A program made the position numbers and the translations under genes. 54,393 nucleotides of DNA from an uncultured Lachnospiraceae bacterium. GTDB lineage: Bacteria; Bacillota; Clostridia; Lachnospirales; Lachnospiraceae. The notes under the pieces were generated by a model that saw only the letters and a list, made by a program, of their open reading frames with translations, did not search any database and had not been told where the DNA came from. Shown in pieces: positions 40,119 through 48,811 of the stretch. How positions within the stretch are numbered: position 1 is the stretch's first letter; every line of letters starts with the position of its first letter. The stretch lies in assembly GCA_947591155.1 (NCBI GenBank), contig CANQDA010000025.1, positions 1 to 54,393 on the forward strand, given 5' to 3'.

Positions 40119-41174
40119 ATGAAGACAATCGATTTCAGGATAATTGCGGGCGCCCTGCTCCTAACGTCGACGCTCCTCCTGGGCGGATGCGCGATGGGCA
40201 GCGCGACCGGGAAGAAGACGCTCGCGGCGCAGGAAGCGCTGGAGAACGGAGAATACGAGCAGGCGCAGATTCTCTTTGCGGAGGCGGCGAACGAGGGAGA
40301 ACAGCAGATGCTGGCGTACCGTGGGCTTGGCCTTGCGTACATGGAGCTCGCACAGTATGAGGAGGCCGGAAAAGCCTTCGAGGCAGCGCTGGAGAGTGCG
40401 GACAGTAAGATGGAGGAGAATGTGCTCGATGTCAGACTGTATCTGGCGACTGCGCAGTACCGAAACGGGGACTATGAGGACACGGCGGCCACCTGCGATC
40501 AGATCCTCGAGGAGCATGAGGAGGCGGACGCGTATTTCCTGCGCGGTGCGAGCCGCCTGCACGATGAGATGCAGGAGGAGGCCAGGGAAGATTTTGACGC
40601 CGCGGTCACGCTACGTCCGGAGAGCTACGATCTGTATCTGGACATCTACGAATGTTACCGCAAGCTGAATCTTTCCGGACTCGGCAGTCAGTATCTGCAG
40701 AGCGCCCTGTCGATCCAGGGCGAGGACACGGAGCACTCTTACAATCGCGGGCGTATCTATTATTATCTTGGGAATTATGAGGAAGCGCAGACACAGCTGG
40801 CGGGTCCGGCGGAGGCGGGATATGAGCCGGCTCTGTATCTGATGGGACGCGTCTACCTGGCGCTCGAGGATTATGTGCATGCGCAGGGGATGTATCACAG
40901 GATCGAGGAGAAGTCCGGGAAGAGCACGGCGACCTGCAACGGGATGGCCCTGTGCGCGCTTTCGAGCGGGGAGTACGATATGGCGCTCTCCTACATTGCG
41001 GATGGTCTTGGACTGGAGGGCGGCGACAAGCGGGAACTGTACTTCAACGAGATCGTGGCGTATGAGAAGAAACTGGATTTCGCGACGGCGAAGGTGAAGG
41101 CGCAGGAATTTATGCAGCGCTATCCGGCGGACGAAGAGGGCGCCAGAGAATGGACGTTCCTGTCGACGCGTTGA
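40119..41174 (+). CDS. TPR-repeat lipoprotein
   Basis: A 351-residue lipoprotein with lipobox LLLGGC (about residues 19-24) and then about eight tetratricopeptide repeats covering residues 33-345. Examples are ALENGEYEQAQILFAEA, AYRGLGLAYMELAQYEEAGK and YYLGNYEEAQTQL. TPR solenoids bind other proteins, so it is probably a scaffold on the outer membrane face. GGGAG precedes ATG 40119. hflX follows 23 bp downstream on the same strand and may be co-transcribed. No specific partner can be named. Confidence 0.9.
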   Translation: MKTIDFRIIAGALLLTSTLLLGGCAMGSATGKKTLAAQEALENGEYEQAQILFAEAANEGEQQMLAYRGLGLAYMELAQYEEAGKAFEAALESADSKMEENVLDVRLYLATAQYRNGDYEDTAATCDQILEEHEEADAYFLRGASRLHDEMQEEAREDFDAAVTLRPESYDLYLDIYECYRKLNLSGLGSQYLQSALSIQGEDTEHSYNRGRIYYYLGNYEEAQTQLAGPAEAGYEPALYLMGRVYLALEDYVHAQGMYHRIEEKSGKSTATCNGMALCALSSGEYDMALSYIADGLGLEGGDKRELYFNEIVAYEKKLDFATAKVKAQEFMQRYPADEEGAREWTFLSTR

Positions 41175-41197
41175 GATAACAGAAAGCGGAGAATATT

Positions 41198-42424
41198 ATG
41201 CAGGAAATAGAGGAGCGGGTGATTCTGGTAGGCGTGGAAACGCAGGCCGGGGACGACACGGATGAATCCGTGCGTGAACTCGGGGATCTGGCGCAGACGG
41301 CTGGCGCGGAGGTGGCCGGGACGCTGATCCAGCGGCGCGAGAACATTCACCCGGGCACTTATATCGGAAAAGGGAAGATCGAAGAGCTGTACGGAATGCT
41401 TCTGGAGACCGGAGCGACGGGAATTGTCTGCGACGATGAGCTGAGTCCCGCGCAGCTGAACAATCTTCAGCAGGAGCTGAATTGCAAGGTGATGGACCGG
41501 ACGCTGCTGATCCTCGATATCTTCGCGCGGCACGCGACGTCGCGCGAGGGGAAGCTTCAGGTGGAGCTGGCGCAGCTGAGATATCGGGCGGCGCGGCTCA
41601 CCGGGTTTGGTCGTTCGCTCTCGCGTCTCGGCGGAGGAATCGGCACGAGAGGACCGGGCGAGAAGAAGCTGGAGACGGACCGTCGTCTGATCCGGGCTAG
41701 GATCGGACATTTGAAACGGGAACTGGAGGAAGTCGTGCGGCACCGAGAGCTGATTCGCGCGCAGCGCAGGAGGTCGCAGCAGAAGATCGCGGCGCTTGTG
41801 GGCTACACGTCGGTCGGGAAATCGGCGATCTTCCGGACGCTGACCGGCGCGGACGTCCTGGAGGACGCGAAGCTGTTCGCGACGCTGGATACGACGACGC
41901 GCATGGTGCAATTGTCCGGCAGGCAGGAGGTACTGCTGACGGATACGGTCGGCTTCATCCGCAAGCTGCCGCACCATCTGGTGGAGGCCTTCAAAAGTAC
42001 CCTGGAGGAGGTATGCTGCGCGGATATTTTGATCCATGTGGTGGATTCCTCGAGCGCGCAGCTGGAGGCGCAGATGCAGATCGTGTATGAGACGCTCTCG
42101 GAGCTTGGAGCAGGGGATAAGCCTGTGATCACGGTCTTCAATAAGCAGGACCTGCTCACCGAAAGACAGAGCTTCCGGGACTTCCGCGCGGAGAAGTGCA
42201 TCCTTGGCTCTGCCCACACCGGCGAGGGCATGGAGGAGCTGAAGAATGTGATCGGCGAGATCCTGCGCGCGCAGAAGATCTATGTCGAGAGGCTTTTTGC
42301 GTACGATCAGGCCGGCCTCATTCAGCTCATCCGAAAGAAAGGCGAACTCCTCGAGGAAGAGTATCGCCCGGACGGGATTTTCGTGCGGGCGTATGTCTCG
42401 AGGGAGATATATCTTCCTGTTTAG
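41198..42424 (+). CDS. hflX: Ribosome-associated GTPase HflX
   Basis: A 408-residue GTPase that rescues or splits stalled ribosomes under stress. The N-terminal HflX domain includes GTYIGKGKIEEL and DELSPAQLNNLQ, the linker has GGIGTRGPGEKKLETDRR, and the G domain from about residue 200 has P-loop GYTSVGKSAIF, DTVGFIRKLPHHLVEAF and NKQD. The P-loop differs from the usual GYTNAGKST but keeps GKS. A C-terminal domain follows. A long inverted repeat overlaps its stop codon (42414-42462). Confidence 0.94.
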   Translation: MQEIEERVILVGVETQAGDDTDESVRELGDLAQTAGAEVAGTLIQRRENIHPGTYIGKGKIEELYGMLLETGATGIVCDDELSPAQLNNLQQELNCKVMDRTLLILDIFARHATSREGKLQVELAQLRYRAARLTGFGRSLSRLGGGIGTRGPGEKKLETDRRLIRARIGHLKRELEEVVRHRELIRAQRRRSQQKIAALVGYTSVGKSAIFRTLTGADVLEDAKLFATLDTTTRMVQLSGRQEVLLTDTVGFIRKLPHHLVEAFKSTLEEVCCADILIHVVDSSSAQLEAQMQIVYETLSELGAGDKPVITVFNKQDLLTERQSFRDFRAEKCILGSAHTGEGMEELKNVIGEILRAQKIYVERLFAYDQAGLIQLIRKKGELLEEEYRPDGIFVRAYVSREIYLPV

Positions 42425-42462
42425 TGAACATCGGACATCCGTTTTAATTCACTAAACAGGAA
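42414..42462 (+). terminator. 15-bp perfect inverted repeat overlapping the hflX stop codon
   Basis: TTCCTGTTTAGTGAA (42414-42428) pairs perfectly with TTCACTAAACAGGAA (42448-42462) around a 19-nt loop. The 5' arm contains the hflX stop codon. No T run follows, so it may stabilise the mRNA end or act as a protein-binding palindrome as much as a terminator. Confidence 0.6.
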
Positions 42463-42521
42463 TTCAGTGCACTTGCAAGACCCGGCGCCCGCACTACATT
42501 TTGTGTTATGTAACAAAATTG

Positions 42522-42569
42522 ACACATATATGTAGTGCATTTTCCATTGACTTCCCCTATATGTGATGC
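42522..42569. promoter_or_regulatory. Pair of NrdR boxes
   Basis: Box 1 is ACACATATATGTAGTG (42522-42537), a near match to the NrdR consensus. Box 2 is a weaker copy, CCCCTATATGTGATGC (42554-42569). Their starts are 32 bp apart (three helical turns), the spacing known for NrdR tandem boxes. Box 2 lies between the -35 and -10 of the nrdD promoter, so binding would repress transcription when dATP is high. Confidence 0.75.
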
Positions 42570-42575
42570 TATAAT
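42547..42575 (+). promoter_or_regulatory. Promoter of nrdD
   Basis: TTGACT (42547-42552), 17-nt spacer, TATAAT (42570-42575), overlapped by the downstream NrdR box. Transcription would start about 45-50 nt before the GTG start codon. Confidence 0.85.
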
Positions 42576-42631
42576 GAAAATCATGGTACAAAAGATTCTT
42601 GTTTTTTCAGGGTTTCAGGGAGGGGTTTGAC

Positions 42632-45169
42632 GTGTTTAAAGTAGTGAAGAGAGACGGTGAGATTGCCGAGTTTGATCTGTCGAAGATCAGCGGAGCGATT
42701 GCGAAGGCATTCGACGCAAAGCAGATGGAGTACAACAGCGATATGATCGATCTGCTCGCGTTGCGCGTGACTGCTGATTTCCAGAAGAAGATCAAGGACG
42801 GCCTGATCGACGTCGAGAGCGTACAGGACAGCGCCGAGCAGGTGCTGATTCAGGCAGGGTACGCGGAGGTTGCGAAGGCGTATATTCTTTATCGTAAGCA
42901 GCGAGAGAAGATCCGCAATATGAAGTCCACGATCCTCGACTACAAGGAGATCGTGAACAGCTACGTGAAGGTGGAAGACTGGCGCGTGAAGGAGAATTCG
43001 ACGGTCACCTACTCGGTGGGCGGCCTGATCCTGAGCAATTCCGGCGCGGTGACGGCGAACTACTGGCTTTCGGAGATCTACGATCAGGAGATCGCGGATG
43101 CGCATCGAAATGCCGATATCCACATCCACGATCTGTCGATGCTTACGGGCTACTGTGCAGGCTGGTCTTTGAAGCAGCTTATTCAGGAGGGTCTCGGAGG
43201 GATCAAGGGGAAGATCACTTCGGCTCCGGCGAAGCATCTGTCCGTGCTGTGCAATCAGATGGTGAATTTCCTTGGCATTATGCAGAATGAGTGGGCGGGC
43301 GCGCAGGCGTTCTCCTCGTTCGACACTTATCTTGCTCCGTTCGTGAAGGCGGACAATCTTACGTATCCGGAGGTCAAGAAGTGCATTGAGTCCTTCGTTT
43401 ACGGCGTGAACACGCCGAGCCGCTGGGGCACGCAGGCGCCGTTCTCGAACATCACGCTCGACTGGACGGTTCCGAACGATCTGGCGGAGCTGCCGGCGAT
43501 CGTGGGCGGCAGGGAGATGGATTTCTGTTACAAGGACTGCAAGAAGGAAATGGATATGATCAACAAGGCCTTCATCGAGACGATGATCGAGGGCGACGCG
43601 CAGGGGCGCGGCTTCCAGTATCCGATTCCTACCTATTCGATCACGAGGGATTTCGACTGGTCCGAGACGGAGAACAACAAGCTTCTCTTCACGATGACAG
43701 CCAAGTATGGGACTCCGTATTTTTCGAACTATATCAACAGCGATATGCAGCCGAGCGACGTGCGCAGCATGTGCTGTCGTCTGCGTCTGGATCTGCGCGA
43801 ATTGCGCAAAAAGATGGGCGGCTTCTTCGGCTCCGGCGAGAGTACGGGCAGCGTTGGCGTAGTGACGATCAATATCCCGCGCATCGCATACCTTGCCGCC
43901 AATGAGAAGGATTTCTACCGCAGACTCGACCACATGATGGACGTTGCGGCGCGTTCTCTGAAGATTAAGAGAGAGGTCATCACGAAGCTGCTCGACGAGG
44001 GCCTGTATCCGTACACGAAGCGTTACCTCGGCTCGTTCGACAATCATTTCTCGACGATCGGTTTGATTGGCATGAACGAGGCAGGTTTGAACGCCAACTG
44101 GCTGCGCAAGGATCTGACGCATCCGGAGACGCAGCAGTTCGCGAAGGATGTGCTGAACCACATGAGAGAGCGCCTGGTGACATATCAGGAGATGTACGGC
44201 GATCTCTATAATCTCGAGGCGACGCCGGCAGAGTCCACGACGTACCGTCTGGCGAAGCACGACAAGGCGCGCTGGCCGGAGATTATCACGGCGGGCGGAG
44301 AGGCCGGAGCAGTGAAGCCGGATCCGTCTTCCACGCAGGACAAGACGCCTTACTATACGAACAGCTCGCACCTGCCGGTGAACTACACGGCGGATATCTT
44401 CGACGCGCTTGACATTCAGGATGAGCTGCAGACGCTCTATACTTCCGGGACCGTGTTCCACGCGTTTCTGGGCGAGCGGCTTCCGGACTGGAAGGCGGCG
44501 GCGAATCTGGTGCGCAAGATCGCGGAGAACTACAAGCTTCCGTACTACACGATGTCGCCGACGTATTCGATCTGCAAAGATCACGGTTATCTCGACGGCG
44601 AGCAGAAGGTCTGCCCGATCTGTGGGGAGCCGACGGAGGTCTACAGCAGGATCACCGGTTACTATCGTCCGGTGCAGAACTGGAACGACGGCAAGACGCA
44701 GGAGTATGCGGACCGCAGGCTCTACGATATCCCGAACTCTCGCCTGAAGAGAGACGGCAAGGTGGTGGAGGATCAGCCAATGTACCGCGCGGGCGTGAAT
44801 GTGACCGTCCGGACGGAGACAGACGAGGTTGCAGAGCAGACGCAGGAAGCACAGAAGGTTGCGCAGTCCGCGGCGGCGGAAAGCACGCAGACGGTGACCG
44901 AGCTTCAGACGATCGTGGACGCACAGGGCACGGGCGCGACAAGGTTCCTCTTCACGACGAAAACTTGCCCGAACTGCAAGATTGCGAAAGAGATGCTGAA
45001 GGACGAGCCGTACGAGGTGGTGGACGCAGAGGAGAATCTGGATCTCGTCAGCCAGTACGGGATCATGCAGGCGCCGACGCTGATCGTGCTGCACGACGGA
45101 GTCGTCGACAAGTATGTGAATGCTTCCAACATCAAGCGCTATGTCGACCAGCTTGTGTCGAACGCTTAA
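42632..45169 (+). CDS. nrdD: Anaerobic (class III) ribonucleoside-triphosphate reductase with fused C-terminal redoxin domain
   Basis: This 845-residue enzyme reduces ribonucleotides to deoxyribonucleotides by a glycyl-radical mechanism. The N-terminal ATP-cone (about 1-90) starts VVKRDGEIAEFD. The NRDD core has active-site cysteine regions LTGYCAGWS and RSMCCRLRLDL. A zinc-site region (ICKDHGY and C661PICG) and the radical glycine G676 in RITGYYRPVQNW follow. After a Gln/Ala/Thr-rich linker (about 725-765), a glutaredoxin/thioredoxin-like domain (about 768-843) carries C779-P-N-C782. The fused redoxin suggests thioredoxin-type and not formate electron supply, as known for the NrdD2 subtype. 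GTG 42632 with GGGAGGGG upstream is chosen. The activase gene nrdG, usually next, is absent. Confidence 0.95.
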   Translation: MFKVVKRDGEIAEFDLSKISGAIAKAFDAKQMEYNSDMIDLLALRVTADFQKKIKDGLIDVESVQDSAEQVLIQAGYAEVAKAYILYRKQREKIRNMKSTILDYKEIVNSYVKVEDWRVKENSTVTYSVGGLILSNSGAVTANYWLSEIYDQEIADAHRNADIHIHDLSMLTGYCAGWSLKQLIQEGLGGIKGKITSAPAKHLSVLCNQMVNFLGIMQNEWAGAQAFSSFDTYLAPFVKADNLTYPEVKKCIESFVYGVNTPSRWGTQAPFSNITLDWTVPNDLAELPAIVGGREMDFCYKDCKKEMDMINKAFIETMIEGDAQGRGFQYPIPTYSITRDFDWSETENNKLLFTMTAKYGTPYFSNYINSDMQPSDVRSMCCRLRLDLRELRKKMGGFFGSGESTGSVGVVTINIPRIAYLAANEKDFYRRLDHMMDVAARSLKIKREVITKLLDEGLYPYTKRYLGSFDNHFSTIGLIGMNEAGLNANWLRKDLTHPETQQFAKDVLNHMRERLVTYQEMYGDLYNLEATPAESTTYRLAKHDKARWPEIITAGGEAGAVKPDPSSTQDKTPYYTNSSHLPVNYTADIFDALDIQDELQTLYTSGTVFHAFLGERLPDWKAAANLVRKIAENYKLPYYTMSPTYSICKDHGYLDGEQKVCPICGEPTEVYSRITGYYRPVQNWNDGKTQEYADRRLYDIPNSRLKRDGKVVEDQPMYRAGVNVTVRTETDEVAEQTQEAQKVAQSAAAESTQTVTELQTIVDAQGTGATRFLFTTKTCPNCKIAKEMLKDEPYEVVDAEENLDLVSQYGIMQAPTLIVLHDGVVDKYVNASNIKRYVDQLVSNA

Positions 45170-45205
45170 GACAGTTTATTTCCTACAAAACCTACTCAAT
45201 AGATA

Positions 45206-45253
45206 CGAGACAGCCGCAGGGTTCCTCCTTGAATCCTGCGGCTGTCTCGTTGT
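45206..45253 (+). terminator. Strong terminator after nrdD
   Basis: CGAGACAGCCGCAGGGTTC (45206-45224) and GAATCCTGCGGCTGTCTCG (45231-45249) form a 19-bp stem with one wobble and a 6-nt loop, then TTGT. It closes the nrdD transcript, confirming that nrdG is not co-transcribed here. Confidence 0.88.
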
Positions 45254-45443
45254 ACTGTATAAAAGATTGTCATGCACAAGAGTGTCATATAGAATATTAT
45301 TTATGTAGAAAATCGGACGAACCCGTCCGGTATCCTTTCAAATATTTTTCCGGAAAACATTTTTATTATTTCCGAAAAAATATGTCGAAAATCCAGACGG
45401 GCTCTGTCTATGTCGAAATCTTTTTCGCAATCACGTAATCACA

Positions 45444-46220
45444 CTACCGCAGTTCATACAAGCTCTGCAGTGCGTGGTCCGCAATGATTGTCTCCATGTG
45501 CTCGGAGAAATGCGCTTCCATACCCGGCGTGAACTTGCAGGAGGACGCGTACTCGGAGAGCACGTTGCAGATCTTATTGAACTGCTCCGCAGAGCTCTCG
45601 GCCTTCTCGAGGAGAAGGTAGTATTCACCGCTCTCCGGATTCTTGTACAGGGTGTTCGGACCATTGTAGACGGGAGCGAGCACTCCGGCCGCGCGAATCG
45701 TGTCGTCGAGCGAGTGAAACAGGTAGAAGCGCGTCAGGCGGCGAACCTCCTCATCCTCCTCGACAGACTCGGACGTCTGGGAGGATTCCGTCTGCTGTGT
45801 CGCTTTCTGGGCCTGCTCGGCCGCACGCTTGCGCGCCTCGGAGATCTTTCTGATCAGCCCGAGGATATCGTCAGCCCCCTCGATCCGATCCTTCAGATCG
45901 GAGAAGGAATAGCTCTCCGTCTGCGAGGGATCTTCCGGGGAAAATCGCGAAAATCTGGTATCAAGTTCTTCCGGGTCCTCGACTTTCGTGATGATCAGGA
46001 TCAGCGAGTCGATGGAGACCGGGACAGCTTCTATCACAAGCGGAGTATTGTCCGCCTCAAAACCGAAATCCTGCGCGGCGACTTGCATCATGTCCTGGAA
46101 AAGCGCTTTGGCTTTGTCCGAACCGTATGCGAACTCGCTCAGCTTGATCTCTCTGTTTGCAAGATCTTCTCTTGTCAGGGTGCAGCGAATTTGCTTGTCA
46201 TTGATTTTTTCAATCTTCAT
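45444..46220 (-). CDS. mecA: MecA-type adaptor protein for ClpC
   Basis: A 258-residue adaptor that delivers substrates to the ClpCP protease. N-terminal substrate-binding half (MKIEKINDKQIRCTLTREDL at the start), a Gln/Ser/Glu-rich linker (about 130-160) and the C-terminal ClpC-binding domain (about 165-258: FYLFHSLDDTIRAA, SGEYYLLLEK, YASSCKFTPGMEAHFSEH). A ribosome site AAGGAAGTG precedes the start. It is convergent with nrdD; the 191-bp gap after the nrdD terminator holds only AT-rich sequence with short inverted repeats. Its own promoter is at 46272-46301. Confidence 0.92.
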   Translation of the reverse strand: MKIEKINDKQIRCTLTREDLANREIKLSEFAYGSDKAKALFQDMMQVAAQDFGFEADNTPLVIEAVPVSIDSLILIITKVEDPEELDTRFSRFSPEDPSQTESYSFSDLKDRIEGADDILGLIRKISEARKRAAEQAQKATQQTESSQTSESVEEDEEVRRLTRFYLFHSLDDTIRAAGVLAPVYNGPNTLYKNPESGEYYLLLEKAESSAEQFNKICNVLSEYASSCKFTPGMEAHFSEHMETIIADHALQSLYELR

Positions 46221-46271
46221 TCAATCACTTCCTTACCCGGTGAGAAAATAGAAAACACTTTTGTCACTACT

Positions 46272-46301
46272 ATTATATACGCATTCAGGCCAATATGTAA
46301 A
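46272..46301 (-). promoter_or_regulatory. Promoter of mecA
   Basis: Reading the minus strand: TTTACA (46301-46296), 18-nt spacer, TATAAT (46277-46272), 50 bp before the start codon. Confidence 0.7.
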
Positions 46302-46936
46302 GTGGATAAAATGTTACAGTTTCCCCATGGTATGCCATTTTAAAAAAATTTCAAAAAAAGCTTGATTATTATGCTCATATTAATTATAATATACAACAGA
46401 AAGGAAATACAAGCAAGCGAATTTTTGATGAAAGGAGGAAAATCGTCGAAGAACGAGGCCGGCTGCGACGTCTGAGGCCGGGCCGCTGTACATACCCTAC
46501 AAACGATCGCCTGTATCCCTTTCAAACTTCTTTTACGCATTATAATCAATTTCTGTTTTTTGCGCAAGTAAATAATTTATAAACTGATTCCCGCGCGGCA
46601 TCAATGGTTATCCTTATAATAATATATCACGAACCCCGGACGATATGTCAGCGGGAAGCAACACGAGGCGCGCCATCCTTATTTTGCGGCGCAGGGACGG
46701 ATCGGGCAAAAGCAGTGTCTACAAAAGAATCCTAAATAATGTCTACAAAAGAGCCATATCATAGAGAAAGGAAAAGCAGCCAATTCTGGTATTCCCTTAC
46801 AGCATTTTCTTATTTTTTTATGAAAAAACATGGAAAATCATGACGCTTCCGCAATGTTATGATAAGATGTTTTGGATGACGGGGGCGGCGCCGGAAAACG
46901 AAGCGGCGGCCCTGCAGTGAAAGGGGAAGTACGGCA
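46302..46936. other. Long intergenic region between mecA and GH18 gene
   Basis: About 635 bp without a gene I can support. It contains an AAAGGAGG at 46431-46438 with no start codon at a usable distance, a GC-rich patch (46455-46490), and a 13-nt direct repeat TGTCTACAAAAGA at 46716-46728 and 46740-46752. Near the 3' end, a weak promoter-like ATGACG-N17-TAAGAT lies at 46840-46868. Confidence 0.5.
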
Positions 46937-48637
46937 ATGAAATCAGACAACAGATCGTTTCGGCTGCTCGCCGCAGTGATCGCGGGGGCCGGGATCCTTG
47001 CCATCCTTGTGGTGTGCATTGTGAAATATATTCCGAGCGGCAAACATATGAGCGCGGAGGATTATTTCGGTGCGCTCGGGGAGAATGAGGCGGCCGTGAT
47101 TGTGCAGGATCATGTGGCGCAGGAGCGCGCGCTGATCCTTGACGGGAGCGTGTACATCGACTATACGCTGGTGCAGCGTGAACTGAATCCGCGTTTCCAC
47201 TGGGACGCGTCGGTCGGACTGCTTCTGTTCACGACAGCGGAGCAGACCTTTGAGTTCGCGCCGAACAGCTCGGCGTACACGGTGGACGGCGAGAGCTTTG
47301 ACGCCGGATATGAGGTGCTGAAGACGACATCCGCAGGGATGTTCCTGTCGGCGAACTTCATGCAGCAGTATTCTGATCTGAGCTGCGAGCTCTTCGACGC
47401 GCCGTCGCGCGTGGTCGTGACGTTCGGCAGCACAGAGATACGGACGGCGAAAATGAAGCGCGCGGGCGCGGTGCGTTACCAGGGCGGGATCAAGAGCCCG
47501 ATCCTCACAGAGGTGACGGAGGGAACACAGGTCACGGTGCTCGAGCAGATGAAGAAGTGGTCGCAGATCGTGACGCCGGACGGCTATATCGGCTATGTGA
47601 AGAACAGTAAGCTCGGCAAAGAGATCGAGACGGTGACGACGGAGACTTGGTACCACGCGGAGTATCCCTCCATTCATCAGGAAGGGCGCGTGAATCTCGT
47701 GTGGCATCAGATCGATTATCCGGAGATGAACGCAAATCTGGAGCAGGATATCGCGGGGACGAGCGGACTGAATGTGATCTCGCCTACCTGGTATTTCCTG
47801 AGTGACAACGAGGGCAATGTCCAGTCGTTTGCAGACGCCTCTTACGTGGAGCGAGCGCACACGGCGGGGCTTCAGGTGTGGGCTCTGGTCAGCAATTTCA
47901 GCGAGGACGTCAGCACGACGGCTGTTCTAGCCTCTCGCCAGGCGCGTCAGACTTTACAGAATTACCTTGTGAACCAGGCGCTGGAGCTTGGTTTCGACGG
48001 GATCAACATCGATCTCGAGGCAATCGCGCAGGAGGCGGGGTACGATTACGCGCAGTTTATGCGCGAGCTGTCGATTCTCTGCAGAAAGAACCAGATCGTG
48101 CTCTCGGTGGACGTGCCGGTTCCGATGGATTTTTCGCGGCATTACCACAGGGATGAGCTCGGCACTGTTTGTGATTACGTGATTGTGATGGGCTACGACG
48201 AGCACTATGCGGGCTCGGACATCGTGGGGAGCGTGGCGTCGATGGACTTTGAGACGACGGGTATCGAGAATATGCTGACGGAGGTTCCGAAGGAGAAGCT
48301 GATCAGCGGTATCCCGTTTTATTCGAGGCTCTGGTACACGCAGACGCTCGAGGACGGCACGAAGCAGGTGACGAGCGAGGCCGTGTCGATGACGCGGGAG
48401 GACGAGGTCCTTGCGGCGGCAGGCGTTACGCCCAGCTATGACGAGGACAGCGGACAGCAGTACGCCGAGTGGACGGACGAGCAGGGGCAGCTCTGCCAGA
48501 TATGGTTGGAGGACGACGCTTCTGTGGAGGCGCGCGCGAAACTGGTGAGCGAGTACAATCTCGGCGGCATCGCGGAGTGGGTGCTCGGGAACCAGAAGGA
48601 CAGCGTGTGGGCGGCGATCCAGAGCGGGATCGGATGA
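46937..48637 (+). CDS. Membrane-anchored GH18 glycoside hydrolase with SH3 domain (SleL/YaaH-like)
   Basis: A 566-residue exported enzyme probably cleaving N-acetylglucosamine linkages in spore-cortex or wall peptidoglycan. N-terminal membrane anchor (about 10-32), two copper-amine-oxidase-N-like segments (about 45-170), a bacterial SH3 segment (about 175-225: VLEQMKKWSQIVTPDGYIGYV), and a GH18 barrel (about 240-565) with the active-site strand D354-GINIDLE-361; Glu361 is the acid catalyst. The N in place of the usual D is normal for the SleL branch. AAAGGGGAAG precedes ATG 46937. The PdaA-like deacetylase follows, so a joint role in cortex processing is likely. Confidence 0.9.
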   Translation: MKSDNRSFRLLAAVIAGAGILAILVVCIVKYIPSGKHMSAEDYFGALGENEAAVIVQDHVAQERALILDGSVYIDYTLVQRELNPRFHWDASVGLLLFTTAEQTFEFAPNSSAYTVDGESFDAGYEVLKTTSAGMFLSANFMQQYSDLSCELFDAPSRVVVTFGSTEIRTAKMKRAGAVRYQGGIKSPILTEVTEGTQVTVLEQMKKWSQIVTPDGYIGYVKNSKLGKEIETVTTETWYHAEYPSIHQEGRVNLVWHQIDYPEMNANLEQDIAGTSGLNVISPTWYFLSDNEGNVQSFADASYVERAHTAGLQVWALVSNFSEDVSTTAVLASRQARQTLQNYLVNQALELGFDGINIDLEAIAQEAGYDYAQFMRELSILCRKNQIVLSVDVPVPMDFSRHYHRDELGTVCDYVIVMGYDEHYAGSDIVGSVASMDFETTGIENMLTEVPKEKLISGIPFYSRLWYTQTLEDGTKQVTSEAVSMTREDEVLAAAGVTPSYDEDSGQQYAEWTDEQGQLCQIWLEDDASVEARAKLVSEYNLGGIAEWVLGNQKDSVWAAIQSGIG

Positions 48638-48811
48638 GAACGGACATATGCCCGAAAATACACTGCCTGAGCCGGATTCATCGTAAACTTTGCAGAATTG
48701 GCAGATCCGCTCAGGCGGCGGACAGCAGGTTCGGACGAGGGGCAGACAGGACACATAAATGAGGACTCACCGGCATAGACTTGCTTTGAGAGAACTGCTC
48801 GGAGCGGCAAA

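Noticed and set aside
42581..45094. Very long open frame antisense to nrdD (over 800 codons)
   Set aside because: It mirrors a well-supported enzyme gene, is rich in Arg/His/Leu as expected from the complement of GC-rich coding DNA, and has no domain or ribosome site of its own.
46428..46475. Fifteen-codon peptide beginning MKGGKSS
   Set aside because: The GGAGG lies inside the peptide, not ahead of it, and there is no exporter or processing gene nearby; no support as a signal peptide gene.
46340..46567. Minus-strand 75-codon frame upstream of mecA
   Set aside because: No ribosome binding site, odd composition, and it overlaps the mecA promoter region.
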